56,798 nt of DNA from an uncultured Pirellula sp. GTDB taxonomy: Bacteria; Planctomycetota; Planctomycetia; Pirellulales; Pirellulaceae. This document shows, piece by piece, positions 6,361-14,706 of this stretch. The position numbers were made by a program, and so were the translations under genes. The stretch's first letter is position 1, and the number at the start of each line of letters is the position of its first letter. Where the stretch lies: contig CAITIE010000092.1 in the NCBI GenBank assembly GCA_903892355.1, forward strand, positions 1 through 56,798, in the 5' to 3' direction. Under the pieces are notes generated by a model. It saw only the letters and a list, made by a program, of their open reading frames with translations. It did not search any database and was not told where the DNA came from.

Positions 6361-8448
6361 CTAGTGTCCCATTTGATCGGCCAAATGTCCTGCGCCGTAA
6401 ATGGTACGAAGCGACTCGAGCACACCCGCGATGTGGACCGCGACGGCTCGTGAGGCTTTGTCTGTGTAATAGAAATCCCCGGTCAAGCTTTCGATGTTAC
6501 CATCGAAAATGATTCCCACCATTGCCCCGTCGCGGGACACCACAGGCGATCCAGAGTTTCCGCCGATAATGTCTGCAGTGCAAACAAAATTGAAAGGCGT
6601 GTCAGACTTGATCTTATCTTTGGCCGCATGCCAGCTTGCGGGTAGCACCCAAGCATCCTTGCTTTGATGGGATTTTTCATGATCGAAGGCGCCACCCAGT
6701 TTGGTGTGTGCGGGGATCGATTTTCCGTTGCTCTCGTAGCCGGCGACAGCCCCGTAGGACAGTCGCAATGTGAAGGTGGCGTCTGGATAAACGCTATCAC
6801 CGCCGACCGCAAACTTTGCTTCCGTGATCTTCGCGTAGGCTTGACGTTCCTGTTCGTCGAGGGACTCGGTCGCCTCGCGGACCTTGCGGTATTCCGATTC
6901 CATGCTTCGCACGAGTGTCACCAGCGGATCTTGGGAGTCTTGGATCCCCTCGAGCCCAGACTTCGCCAGCGCCTTGCGTCCTTCGGCGGTCATGAGCTTG
7001 GTCCCTGCGATGATTTCCGTGGCTCGATCGCGAGGGTTCTTGCCAGCAAGTGCCGCTTTGACCAATGGGTCATTGCCACCTCGATCATCGATCAACCGCG
7101 ACAATTCGTCCGCCAATTGCACCCGTTCCAAATCATCGTAAACAGGTACATCCGAGAAGAGTTCTTGTTCGAGCGACTGCCGTGCACTGTCTCGAAACTC
7201 TCGCAGTCGCTCAGCGCTGGGCTTCTTGTCTTCACTCGTCATCAAGACGATTTTCTCGGCGAAACCATAGAGCTGTGTTCGCAGCGATGCGGATTTGGTA
7301 ATCCACTCCTTGCGCTTGGCTTGGACGTCCTTGACGGTTGCCCAAGCACCGGCCAGCGGAGCAAGTTTAGGGTTCGCTTCGAGCACCGACAGCATTTTCG
7401 CTTCATCCCGTTTCTTGGACTCGACAAAGCTGGGGTCCTGAATACCCGCCAACATCCCAGTGTAGGCTTTACGCGAGTTTTGCACTCCGAAAAGATCATC
7501 GCGGCCACGTCGCAATTGCTCGGGCCCAGCGAGTCCATACTGCTGCAGCATGATCTCCTTGCGACGCAACAAATTCATCGTTCGAGGAAGACCAGAGTCC
7601 CGTTGGTACTCCACGGCATCGGAAGTGAGGATCCGCCGAGTGCGACCTGGGTTGCCAGAAACAAAGACGAGATCCTGTTCTTTCGCACCATTGGGATCCA
7701 TCTTTAAATAATTTTGGATCTTGGCCGGTTTGCCATCTTCGTAGACACGGAACAACGTCACATCGAGGCAGTAGCGAGGATACTCGAAATTGTCTGCGTC
7801 ACCACCGAAGAATGCCGATTGAGCTTCGGGTGCCCACACCAATCGAACATCGGTGTACTTTTTGTATCGGTAAAGATGGTATCGACCACCACCGTACAGC
7901 GTCACTACGTCGCTGCGCAAACCGGTCTTGTCAAGCGACTCTTTCTCGATCTGCGCCATCGTCGCTTGGCGAGCTTTAAACGCTTCAGGAGGTGTCATGC
8001 TATCCTTGACCGCCTCATTCACGCGGGAGGTGACATCCTCGATACTGATCAGTTGGTTCAATTCCAAATCGGTAGCAGGAATCTCTTCCTCGAGTGTCTT
8101 TGCGAGGAAACCATTTTCGTTGTAGTTCTTCTCGGCCGTCGACAACTTGAACAAGGTATCAGAAGCGACGTGGTGGTTGGTCAGTACCAAGCCATTCGAA
8201 GAAACGAACGAAGCCGATCCCCCTGAATTGAAGCGTACGCTAGATAGCATCAGCCGATCGAGCCACTCTTGCGTCGGCTCGAATTTGTATTTGGAAGCCA
8301 TTTGCTGCTTAGGGACTGCGTTGAACAACCACATACCTTCGTCGGCCAAAGATGAACTGGGGCGATGGAGTTCCGCCCCGACAAGACCCGCTAACGTCGC
8401 GGCGAGGAATGTAAGTTTCTTCCATCGATTCATGCGTTTGGATTTCAT
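6361..8448 (-). CDS. S46 family dipeptidyl-peptidase (DPP7-like)
   Basis: A 695-aa exported serine peptidase that removes dipeptides from peptide N-termini. Residues 1-36 form a signal peptide ending near SSSLADEG. The S46 triad is visible: His in VLTNHHVAS (92/93), Asp in GGDADNFEYPR (about 218) and Ser in GGNSGSPV (about 632). Just after the Ser the sequence has IIFDGN. From memory, Gly at this position marks DPP7-type enzymes preferring hydrophobic P1 residues, whereas DPP11 enzymes have Arg for acidic P1. Length fits the family (about 700 aa). A strong GAGGGG ribosome-binding sequence precedes the ATG. It is co-transcribed with the rarD-like permease, suggesting extracellular peptide use followed by transport, which is inference. 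Confidence 0.93.
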   Translation of the reverse strand: MKSKRMNRWKKLTFLAATLAGLVGAELHRPSSSLADEGMWLFNAVPKQQMASKYKFEPTQEWLDRLMLSSVRFNSGGSASFVSSNGLVLTNHHVASDTLFKLSTAEKNYNENGFLAKTLEEEIPATDLELNQLISIEDVTSRVNEAVKDSMTPPEAFKARQATMAQIEKESLDKTGLRSDVVTLYGGGRYHLYRYKKYTDVRLVWAPEAQSAFFGGDADNFEYPRYCLDVTLFRVYEDGKPAKIQNYLKMDPNGAKEQDLVFVSGNPGRTRRILTSDAVEYQRDSGLPRTMNLLRRKEIMLQQYGLAGPEQLRRGRDDLFGVQNSRKAYTGMLAGIQDPSFVESKKRDEAKMLSVLEANPKLAPLAGAWATVKDVQAKRKEWITKSASLRTQLYGFAEKIVLMTSEDKKPSAERLREFRDSARQSLEQELFSDVPVYDDLERVQLADELSRLIDDRGGNDPLVKAALAGKNPRDRATEIIAGTKLMTAEGRKALAKSGLEGIQDSQDPLVTLVRSMESEYRKVREATESLDEQERQAYAKITEAKFAVGGDSVYPDATFTLRLSYGAVAGYESNGKSIPAHTKLGGAFDHEKSHQSKDAWVLPASWHAAKDKIKSDTPFNFVCTADIIGGNSGSPVVSRDGAMVGIIFDGNIESLTGDFYYTDKASRAVAVHIAGVLESLRTIYGAGHLADQMGH

Positions 8449-8803
8449 CGCGATCCCCTCCCAAATGGTGCCGTAAAATTATGCAAAATAGAGTTCTATA
8501 AACTGTCACTTTCCAGAGTGCTGAAGCCCCATACTGTAGCCGGAAACCAGAAATCCGTCACCGGATCCCAAGCAACCGAACTGGCTCAAAGCAACTGAAA
8601 GGGGCGAAGTGGAAAATCCTGGTAGCCTCCAGCGAATCCCCTTTTTGGGGTTATTTGACGTCCTAGTATCGCTCCTGGCCAAATTCGCTGAGAATCGTAT
8701 CCTAGGGAGCGACCGTATATCGGCTCAGAACAATATCAGCTCAGAACGCGACTGCCCGAAGTCTCCTGCCCGACGCTACTTTACCCCTCGAGATTCCATC
8801 CCC
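8449..8803. promoter_or_regulatory. Divergent intergenic region
   Basis: About 355 bp separate the start of the S46 peptidase gene (minus) from the preferred start of the inositol-phosphatase-like gene (plus), so promoters for both should lie here. An open frame in phase with the downstream gene runs from a GTG at 8609, but its 65 residues lack family similarity and the domain begins after the ATG at 8804. I see no clear operator, repeat or small gene. Confidence 0.4.
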
Positions 8804-9661
8804 ATGGTTTTAGCACCCCTCACCGTACCGGCTCATGGTTCCGCGTTGTCCGCAGAGGTCAAAATCGCATTGGAAGCTGCCGTTGCTGGGGCCAACGTGA
8901 TTCGAGATTGGGTCGGCAAACCCCTCGCTATGGAAGAAAAGGGGGTCGGTGATTTAGTATCGGAGGTCGATAAACGGGCCGAAGCATCCGTGCTGCGAGT
9001 GCTGGAATCCTCCCCCATCCGAGCTTCGGTACTCTCCGAAGAATCGGAGCCGAGCGTAGTCGAGGGCTCATCCCATTGCTGGATTATCGATCCACTCGAT
9101 GGCACCAGCGCATTCCTTTTCCGCGTTGGCGATCCGTTCCCGTCGGTGTTGGTCGCGCTCGAACAGGACGATCATCCGCTGGTCGGTGTGGTGCTGTTTC
9201 CACTTACCGGCGAGTGTTTCTACTCGCACCGCGGTATGGGTGCTTACAAAGACGGAGTGCGCCTTCATGCTCCCAATCCACGGCGGCTCCAAGATGTTTG
9301 GATCGATATGAATCAGTACGGCAATGCGCGGTACGAGACGGGGATGTTTGCTTACCTTAGGAATAAACTACGAACGCGGGAAGGGGCAAAGCTGGTAACC
9401 TCGCTCCCGCCCCACTCTGGGGTCGCCATGCGACTGCTCGACGGGACCACAGGACTTTCCGCCGTCGTGCATGACAACAATTCAGACAACGTGAAACAAG
9501 CGCCTTGGGATATTGCAGCCCCACGGGCGATCCTCACCGAAGCCGGCGGTTGCTTTGTATCTCTTCGAACCGGTCGCGATATCCAAACCCGCGATTGCGA
9601 ACCGATGGTGGTTACCGGCGACCGCGCCCTCGCCCAAGAAATCATCGACCTGGTCCAGTAA
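8804..9661 (+). CDS. Inositol monophosphatase family phosphatase
   Basis: A 285-aa Mg2+-dependent, Li+-sensitive-type phosphatase of the IMPase/CysQ/FBPase fold. The metal ligands are visible: Glu in LSEESEP (79/80), the signature WIIDPLDGTSAF (residues 93-104), and the C-terminal PWDIAAPRAILTEAGG near 234-249 (motif WDxAA). The substrate could be inositol phosphate, 3'-phosphoadenosine 5'-phosphate or another sugar phosphate; the family motif does not decide. I start at the ATG at 8804 because the fold begins right after it; an upstream GTG at 8609 would add 65 residues with no family match. It stands alone, divergent from the S46 peptidase operon. Confidence 0.88.
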   Translation: MVLAPLTVPAHGSALSAEVKIALEAAVAGANVIRDWVGKPLAMEEKGVGDLVSEVDKRAEASVLRVLESSPIRASVLSEESEPSVVEGSSHCWIIDPLDGTSAFLFRVGDPFPSVLVALEQDDHPLVGVVLFPLTGECFYSHRGMGAYKDGVRLHAPNPRRLQDVWIDMNQYGNARYETGMFAYLRNKLRTREGAKLVTSLPPHSGVAMRLLDGTTGLSAVVHDNNSDNVKQAPWDIAAPRAILTEAGGCFVSLRTGRDIQTRDCEPMVVTGDRALAQEIIDLVQ

Positions 9662-9816
9662 CCATTCGTTTTCATCACGATCCGTGCTTGCAGGTCTGAT
9701 TGCGTGATTCCATAGCGTCGAACGGTTGCTCCAGAAAACTACAAAAGACCTGCGATTTCTGTTACGATTTCTCATTCACACCCGCGCAATTACAAAATGA
9801 ATCCAAGGAGTACGCC

Positions 9817-10164
9817 ATGGCGAGAGATACTTTATTCCTTCTGAAGGAAGACTTCGTTGACGGAGTAGGAGCACCCTACTATTGCCCCGACTGCGCCCAA
9901 ATCACTGGGGTCCTTTCTTACTTTCCCAAACTGCGTCACCACGTTGATATCCGTTATGTCGACTTTGCCCGGCCTCGCCACGAAATCGTTGCGATACTCT
10001 CGGAACAACATCAAGGTTGCCCGGTCCTGATCCTGGACCAAACCCCTCCCATGGATGCTCTGGCGTATATCTCTGGACAAGCCAACGGCAAGAGTTTCAT
10101 CGCAGGAGCCAAAGCGATCGGGAACTATTGGTCCTACAAGTACGGCGTTTCGCGTCCGCACTAG
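9817..10164 (+). CDS. DUF3088 family protein, thioredoxin-like CPDC motif
   Basis: A 115-aa cytoplasmic protein matching DUF3088 in length and pattern. The N-terminal strand DTLFLLKEDF is followed by YYCPDCAQITG (Cys23 and Cys26), then HVDIRYVDFARPRHEIV and CPVLILD. This is the order of a small thioredoxin/glutaredoxin-like fold with a CxxC near the N-terminus, though the function of the family is not established. The start is well supported: AAGGAG at 9805-9810 lies 6 bases before the ATG at 9817. An in-frame extension upstream to 9700 exists but does not look coding. A small conserved-looking 66-aa gene follows after 175 bp. Confidence 0.85.
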   Translation: MARDTLFLLKEDFVDGVGAPYYCPDCAQITGVLSYFPKLRHHVDIRYVDFARPRHEIVAILSEQHQGCPVLILDQTPPMDALAYISGQANGKSFIAGAKAIGNYWSYKYGVSRPH

Positions 10165-10339
10165 CCACGCTCCATCAACATGAATTTCCCGCAATCTTAA
10201 TTCAAGCGATATTTGGGTGGCAACCGCGTCTCAGGAGCCATCAACCCGATACGGAATTTAGTATGCTGCTCTTCTGGCAAACCGCTCCGAAGCGCGCAGA
10301 ATCACCGTCCCAATCCTTTATATCGAGAAGCGTCCAACC

Positions 10340-10540
10340 ATGTCTAAAACGTATCTCAAGTTACAGCAGAGCGAAGGTTTCGTCATCGAAGCAGCAGCTC
10401 AGATCTACTCCGCATACATTATTTCGGGTCAGCTCACTCAGGAAAAAAAAGAGGTACTGATGAAAGAAGCCATTCGCGATGCGTTGCGAATCGCCCTCAC
10501 CGTCGATGAAACCATCATCGCAGAAAACGAGCCAGGCTAA
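10340..10540 (+). CDS. Small 66-aa hypothetical protein
   Basis: The predicted 66-residue product is mostly amphipathic helix: it begins MSKTYLKLQQSEGFVIEAAAQ and continues with two further helices (LTQEKKEVLMKEAIRDALRIA). No transmembrane segment, cysteine or known domain is visible. Codon usage looks like that of its neighbours, and GAGAAG lies about 11 bases before the ATG, supporting a real gene. Another frame overlaps upstream (10017-10460) but looks like a shadow. Function unknown. A stem-loop at 10561-10598 follows the stop codon by 20 bp. Confidence 0.65.
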   Translation: MSKTYLKLQQSEGFVIEAAAQIYSAYIISGQLTQEKKEVLMKEAIRDALRIALTVDETIIAENEPG

Positions 10541-10895
10541 GTGACTATCTGTGGAGACCGGTATCCGTGCGGGCTTGCATGAGGTAGCCGGCGGATACAC
10601 TCGGAAAAGTCCTTTCGGTACTCAAAGCAATCCATTGAGTAAATTGCGATGAGGTATTCTCCAAAAGCCGATTTACCACCGATAACACGAATGGCGCCGA
10701 TTCTGGTCGGAGCAACATCGAGCCCTCTTTATCCGTGCCATCTGTGTTATCCGTGGTTCAGTCCGTATCCATCATTAGGACCAATCGACGATATCCGTCG
10801 AGAACAATCGCCGAGTAGATTGGGAGCGGTCCTATTCAGGATCGACGAAGCGATGGATCCTGGAAGTTAGTCATCAAACGTAGGACTGCACTCTG
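10541..10895. other. Intergenic region with a hairpin and a planctomycete-type repeat fragment
   Basis: 355 bp between the 66-aa gene (plus) and the convergent lipoprotein gene (minus). It begins with the stem-loop at 10561-10598. The segment 10730-10757 (TATCCGTGCCATCTGTGTTATCCGTGG region) resembles a dispersed sequence I associate with planctomycete intergenic regions; only one copy is present here, so that is recollection, not evidence in this window. I see no gene. Confidence 0.35.
10561..10598 (+). terminator. Stem-loop after the 66-aa gene
   Basis: GTATCCG at 10561-10567 pairs with CGGATAC at 10592-10598. Inside it GGCT and AGCC form a second stem. No run of T follows, so it would be an atypical terminator or an mRNA 3' protecting structure. 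Confidence 0.45.
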
Positions 10896-11483
10896 TTAAG
10901 GTTTTTTCGGGGAGCCCTCTGTTCCCTCTGGAATTTGATCGTGACCGTGATCGGTGGTACTTTTGAGGATTGGATCGGCTCCCTGGACGACCAGTCGGAG
11001 TTTATTCTCTCCCTTCGAAGAAACCGTGAACCCTAACTCCGAGGTGGAATAGGAACTATGCTTGCGATGCACGACCCCCATAATGCTCGGTCGGTAATTA
11101 GGAATCTCTTCGGTAGGGATAAACTGGACAATGACACAACGATGGTCCCCAGCTACGGCACCATCACCGTTGGTGTAGGTCGTCAATTCAAAAGTTCCAT
11201 CGGTTGCGATGTTGCCGCGAGCCTGCACGGAATGCGTTACCGATTTGGTCTCGATCGTTCCGACCTTAACCGGACTTCCGTCGGCAAAGACCACTTCGCC
11301 TCGCACCGGGTAGGTTTTTAATCGCCCACTGTTGCAACCGACGCTCATCAGCAGCACGATCGCGCAGAATAGCTCGATCAACAACGTACGATGGGAAGGG
11401 AAAGATAAACGTAGGACCGGCTTCAACAGAGTACTTTTCATTCCGACCTTCATCTCAATTCTAGCCGCACTGCAGGCCAGCAT
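10896..11483 (-). CDS. Exported lipoprotein with carboxypeptidase-regulatory-like domain
   Basis: A 195-aa putative lipoprotein. A hydrophobic stretch (LIELFCAIVLL) ends in a lipobox-like MSVGC with the lipidated cysteine at residue 50, followed by YPVRGEVVFADGSPVKVGTIE. That V-x-G-x-V-x-x-x-G-x-P-x-x-x-G pattern is typical of planctomycete lipoproteins with a transthyretin/carboxypeptidase-regulatory-like beta fold. The stop of the upstream DUF1559 gene and the ATG at 11483 overlap as TAATG, which favours coupled translation. Internal ATGs (residues 11 and 15) would give a more normal leader length and are also possible. Its pairing with a DUF1559 gene is common in this phylum and suggests a joint surface role, function unknown. 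Confidence 0.75.
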   Translation of the reverse strand: MLACSAARIEMKVGMKSTLLKPVLRLSFPSHRTLLIELFCAIVLLMSVGCNSGRLKTYPVRGEVVFADGSPVKVGTIETKSVTHSVQARGNIATDGTFELTTYTNGDGAVAGDHRCVIVQFIPTEEIPNYRPSIMGVVHRKHSSYSTSELGFTVSSKGENKLRLVVQGADPILKSTTDHGHDQIPEGTEGSPKKP

Positions 11484-12484
11484 TACTCTTGATCCGCGAT
11501 CGGCTGACCATCACCTCGATTGCACAAACGTCCCAACGTGTCGGTATCGATGTTCGCGTTGATCGCGCGAACGCTGCCGTCGGCGACCGCAAAGTGGCAA
11601 TACCCACCGTGCCAGCTACCCCATCGCACCAAATCGTTTCCTTCTCCGCGAAGATCGGTTGCTATCGGAACCGTGGGCCCGCCGATCCTAGCCATGTTGT
11701 AAAGGTTGTCTCCGTTGAAGATAAAAGCATCTTGTGGTGACTGCCCGAGCTTGCCAATCGGAACGTGCATTTCTCCGACGAGCATCGTGTTGCTCAATCC
11801 ATCGAGAACGTGACGCTGCGAAATACGATCCTGCCAACCCACCGGAACACCGTTCATGCAGTTGGCACGACTGGAAATAATGATCCCTGTCCCATTCCCA
11901 CCGTAATTGAAGTCCGTAGGCAGTCCTGAGGACCCAGGAGACAAATCTCCGTGGTTCGCGCCGTAATCTCCAACCGCACCAGATGCGGTACCGCCACCGC
12001 CGATGGGATACTTGCAACCGCACGGTAACGTGATCCATATCGTTCCTCCGTTCACGAGATTGCCTTGGCCTTTGGCATCACCTGCCGATCGCCGCGACGG
12101 ACAGCAATACATGGGCAACGTCCGAGTCCTCACGTCCTCTGGATGATTCGCATACGAGATCGAATAATCCCACAACTGCTCCATATTCTTCGCTTCGGCG
12201 TAGGGCATGATCCGAACCAGCCACGTCGTTTCAGAGCCACCACACGACAGCGACGGAGGGTCACCGGGCCGCGGTTGATACCGTGCTGGTGGGTAACAAC
12301 CGTTCGCATTCACGAACATGTCCACAGCCAAGGAGATCTGGTGCAAATTGTTCTTGCAACTCATCGACCGAGCTGACTCGCGGGCGGCCTGAACAGCCGG
12401 CAACAGCAAACCAACCATTACCCCGATGATCGCGATCACGACCAAAAGTTCTACCAGTGTGAAGGCAGCGCGACGACGCATCAT
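11483..12484 (-). CDS. DUF1559 protein with prepilin-type N-terminus
   Basis: A 333-aa pseudopilin-like exported protein. The N-terminus [20 protein letters not shown] is a class III signal with the prepilin peptidase site before Phe and the conserved Glu5; the hydrophobic helix continues to [15 protein letters not shown]. The long C-terminal part is the DUF1559 (SBP_bac_10) domain, with [16 protein letters not shown] near the end, the H-x-G-G/DGSV signature of the family. DUF1559 proteins occur in very many copies in planctomycetes; a role as major pilins or surface fibres is proposed, not proven. GGGAG at 12490-12494 precedes the ATG. It overlaps the downstream lipoprotein gene by one base (TAATG). 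Confidence 0.92.
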   Translation of the reverse strand: MMRRRAAFTLVELLVVIAIIGVMVGLLLPAVQAARESARSMSCKNNLHQISLAVDMFVNANGCYPPARYQPRPGDPPSLSCGGSETTWLVRIMPYAEAKNMEQLWDYSISYANHPEDVRTRTLPMYCCPSRRSAGDAKGQGNLVNGGTIWITLPCGCKYPIGGGGTASGAVGDYGANHGDLSPGSSGLPTDFNYGGNGTGIIISSRANCMNGVPVGWQDRISQRHVLDGLSNTMLVGEMHVPIGKLGQSPQDAFIFNGDNLYNMARIGGPTVPIATDLRGEGNDLVRWGSWHGGYCHFAVADGSVRAINANIDTDTLGRLCNRGDGQPIADQE

Positions 12485-12758
12485 TCTATCTCCCGAAAGG
12501 AAACCCCTAGAGTTCGACGTTCAGCATCCCAAAAACCGACAGAAAAACCAACAGATTTCTAACTATATTATTATGCCCATCTGGCTAGGGGCACGCAAAT
12601 GCAATCTTTTTGCTATCGCTTACTCGAAAGAATTGAATTGACCAAACCAACCGGAAAAACCATACTTAAAAGATGGAAAAGCCGTGAACTACCCCTTCGG
12701 TATTGCGTAATCGTGCGGTAGACCGCCCTTTCGAGTCCATCTTTGTGCAGGCTAAAAC

Positions 12759-13283
12759 GTGTCATCCGTGAATCCAAAATGGTTTCGAGGAGTCGTCCTA
12801 GCGACGTATTTCCTCGTTTCTATGTTCGGATTGCAGGTGCACAGGATTTCCGGATGCCCTTCTTTGGAATGTGGTTCTCAGCTTGGGCATCCATCGGTTT
12901 GTACCCATTCGGACCATACCGCGGCTAACACCCACGAGCGCAAGGGGGTCCATTCGCACGACGGGCATCGGCACCATTGCGGCAGTGGCCGGGACGAATC
13001 GCCAGATGCGAAGCCGTTGAGCGATCATCAAATTAGCCACCCACAAAGCGGCATAGCTCGAAACTCCGAAAATCGAAGTGGATGGCGCGGCGACCATTCA
13101 GGTCATTGTTCCGTCTGCGAACAACTTTGGTCTCTAAGTCAGTACGGATTCGCTGTATGCGAAGCGGTAACCGCTCCCGCCTACGATGCCGTTTCGTGCT
13201 CCTCTGAGTTCGCGCTGGCCCTCCCCGCCTCGTACCGAATTGAGCCCTCATCGCGAGGCCCCCCTTTCGATCTCTCTGCGTAA
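12759..13283 (+). CDS. His/Cys-rich putative exported protein
   Basis: The 174-aa product has a hydrophobic N-terminal helix (GVVLATYFLVSMFGLQ) consistent with a signal anchor. A His-rich central part (residues 45-95) and GDHSGHCSVCEQLW at 111-124 give a HxxxHCxxC cluster with Cys117 and Cys120. Short His-rich proteins with a C-x-x-C near the C-terminus resemble DUF2946-type proteins found near metal or copper genes. I cannot confirm the family. The gene stands alone upstream of the DUF58 gene. The start is the ATG at 12759; there is no strong ribosome-binding sequence. Metal binding is inference from composition. Confidence 0.6.
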   Translation: MSSVNPKWFRGVVLATYFLVSMFGLQVHRISGCPSLECGSQLGHPSVCTHSDHTAANTHERKGVHSHDGHRHHCGSGRDESPDAKPLSDHQISHPQSGIARNSENRSGWRGDHSGHCSVCEQLWSLSQYGFAVCEAVTAPAYDAVSCSSEFALALPASYRIEPSSRGPPFDLSA

Positions 13284-13419
13284 TTCTCGCATCTCGAGCC
13301 TGCAAGATCGATGCGTGTCTAATGCGCCCGCCATGTCGCTGAAGCTTCACGGTATCTCTTAACCGTTCGCTTGTCGCTTGATGCCTGTTCACATCCTGAG
13401 ATCGCGGTTCGATGCTGTC

Positions 13420-14706
13420 ATGTCCCTGATAAAAACCAACTGGTTCCCCCGTGCGCTTCATCATGATTTCTGCCCGTGGGCGAACGCTTACGTGTATTGG
13501 CTCAAACGCCCCATAGGCTGGGTTATTCTGGCGTTTGCATCGTCGTTGCTGTTGGGAATTTACGTGTCCCCCCAAGCATTCACGGCGAGTGGTGCCATTG
13601 CAGCCGTTGGCATTATTGGTTCGCTATGGCCATGGCTCTCTACGCTCGGCCTCAAAGGCCAATTGGCTTGGTCCCCATCGCGATGCGAGCAATTTGACAC
13701 CATCGAAACCACGTTGACGGTGACCAACCGATGGCCGTGGCCAGTGTGGGGTATGGTGCTCGAGTCCGATGAAGGGATCTCAGGTTCCTCCAATTCGCGA
13801 AACGTTCGCATCAGCTTGAGCCGAATCCCAGGTTTGAGCAAAAGCCAGTTTCGTTGGAATTGCTCACCTGCGTATCGCGGTATCTACCCCAAAACGACAC
13901 CAAGGCTGTCGACTGCTTTTCCTTTTGGGATTTGGTCCTGCAACCAACCACTCAAGGTCACAGAACCTTTAGTGGTATGGCCGCGCATGACCAAACTCGT
14001 CGATGTCCCTTCCAACACAGGTAACCAAGTACTCGGGATCGGGGGAACTACCGACCGAGCCGGAGATGATGGAGAATGGATCGGCGTACGAGCGTACCGT
14101 CCCGGTGATTCGCTGCGACAAGTCCATTGGGCCCAAACCGCACGACGCGATAACCTAGTAGTCTTCGAACGGCAATCGCGAAGCCAGCAAACGGTTCGTA
14201 TTCAACTCGACTCGGCAGCGTTCGCAGAGGATGCTCCCTCCGTCAACGATGCGATGGTGCGGACCTTTGCTTCGGTCGCCAACCATTTTCTTTCCCACGC
14301 TTGGAACACCATGGTCGCGATCGATGCACCATGGGCATCGTTGCATCCTTCCAAGCGTACCACATGGCTTGATCACTTAGCAGGATGGGAACCAACGCAA
14401 CTTCCTGAGCCGCCTCTATCGTCGGCGAGCCCAACGCAAAAATCAAATACGCTCAGCATCCTCGTCACATCCGCTAAGCGTTGGGATCAGCAGCATCACC
14501 AATCTATCTACCGAACTTCTCCATCAACCTATGTGCTATTGGTTGACGACACCCATGCTGTTGACTCCGCTCGAAGTGACTGGTCCTGCAAACCATCCAA
14601 CACGTGGTCAATTCCGACGGGTGAAACGTTTGAGGATTCGCTACGAACCGTTTGGCGTGAAATTTGCCAAACCAGCCTTGCGCAAGGGGTTTCGTGCGCA
14701 TCATGA
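13420..14706 (+). CDS. DUF58 domain protein
   Basis: A membrane-anchored protein of the DUF58 (YeaD2-like) family. After FCPWANAYVYWLKRPIGW, two transmembrane helices follow (VILAFASSLLLGIYV and a second near AVGIIGSLWPW). The DUF58 core is clear: GEWIGVRAYRPGDSLRQVHW followed by TARRDNLVVFERQ, the family signature R-x-Y-x-x-G-D-x-x-R-x-I/V-x-W. Such proteins act with MoxR AAA ATPases and transglutaminase-like membrane proteins. The next gene starts within the stop codon (ATGA, 14703-14706), so translation is coupled. The start is uncertain: ATG at 13381 or 13420; I prefer 13420 because family members begin a few residues before the FCPWAN motif. Confidence 0.87.
   Translation: MSLIKTNWFPRALHHDFCPWANAYVYWLKRPIGWVILAFASSLLLGIYVSPQAFTASGAIAAVGIIGSLWPWLSTLGLKGQLAWSPSRCEQFDTIETTLTVTNRWPWPVWGMVLESDEGISGSSNSRNVRISLSRIPGLSKSQFRWNCSPAYRGIYPKTTPRLSTAFPFGIWSCNQPLKVTEPLVVWPRMTKLVDVPSNTGNQVLGIGGTTDRAGDDGEWIGVRAYRPGDSLRQVHWAQTARRDNLVVFERQSRSQQTVRIQLDSAAFAEDAPSVNDAMVRTFASVANHFLSHAWNTMVAIDAPWASLHPSKRTTWLDHLAGWEPTQLPEPPLSSASPTQKSNTLSILVTSAKRWDQQHHQSIYRTSPSTYVLLVDDTHAVDSARSDWSCKPSNTWSIPTGETFEDSLRTVWREICQTSLAQGVSCAS

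Noticed and set aside
6664-7707. 347-codon plus-strand frame opposite the S46 peptidase gene
   Set aside because: Antisense to a well-supported gene with clear catalytic motifs; composition is typical of a shadow frame.
10017-10460. 147-codon plus-strand frame across the DUF3088 and 66-aa genes
   Set aside because: Overlaps both genes in another frame; composition and lack of start signal mark it as a shadow.
13033-13575. 180-codon minus-strand frame overlapping the His/Cys-rich and DUF58 genes
   Set aside because: Arg-rich product typical of an antisense shadow, and it conflicts with two better frames.
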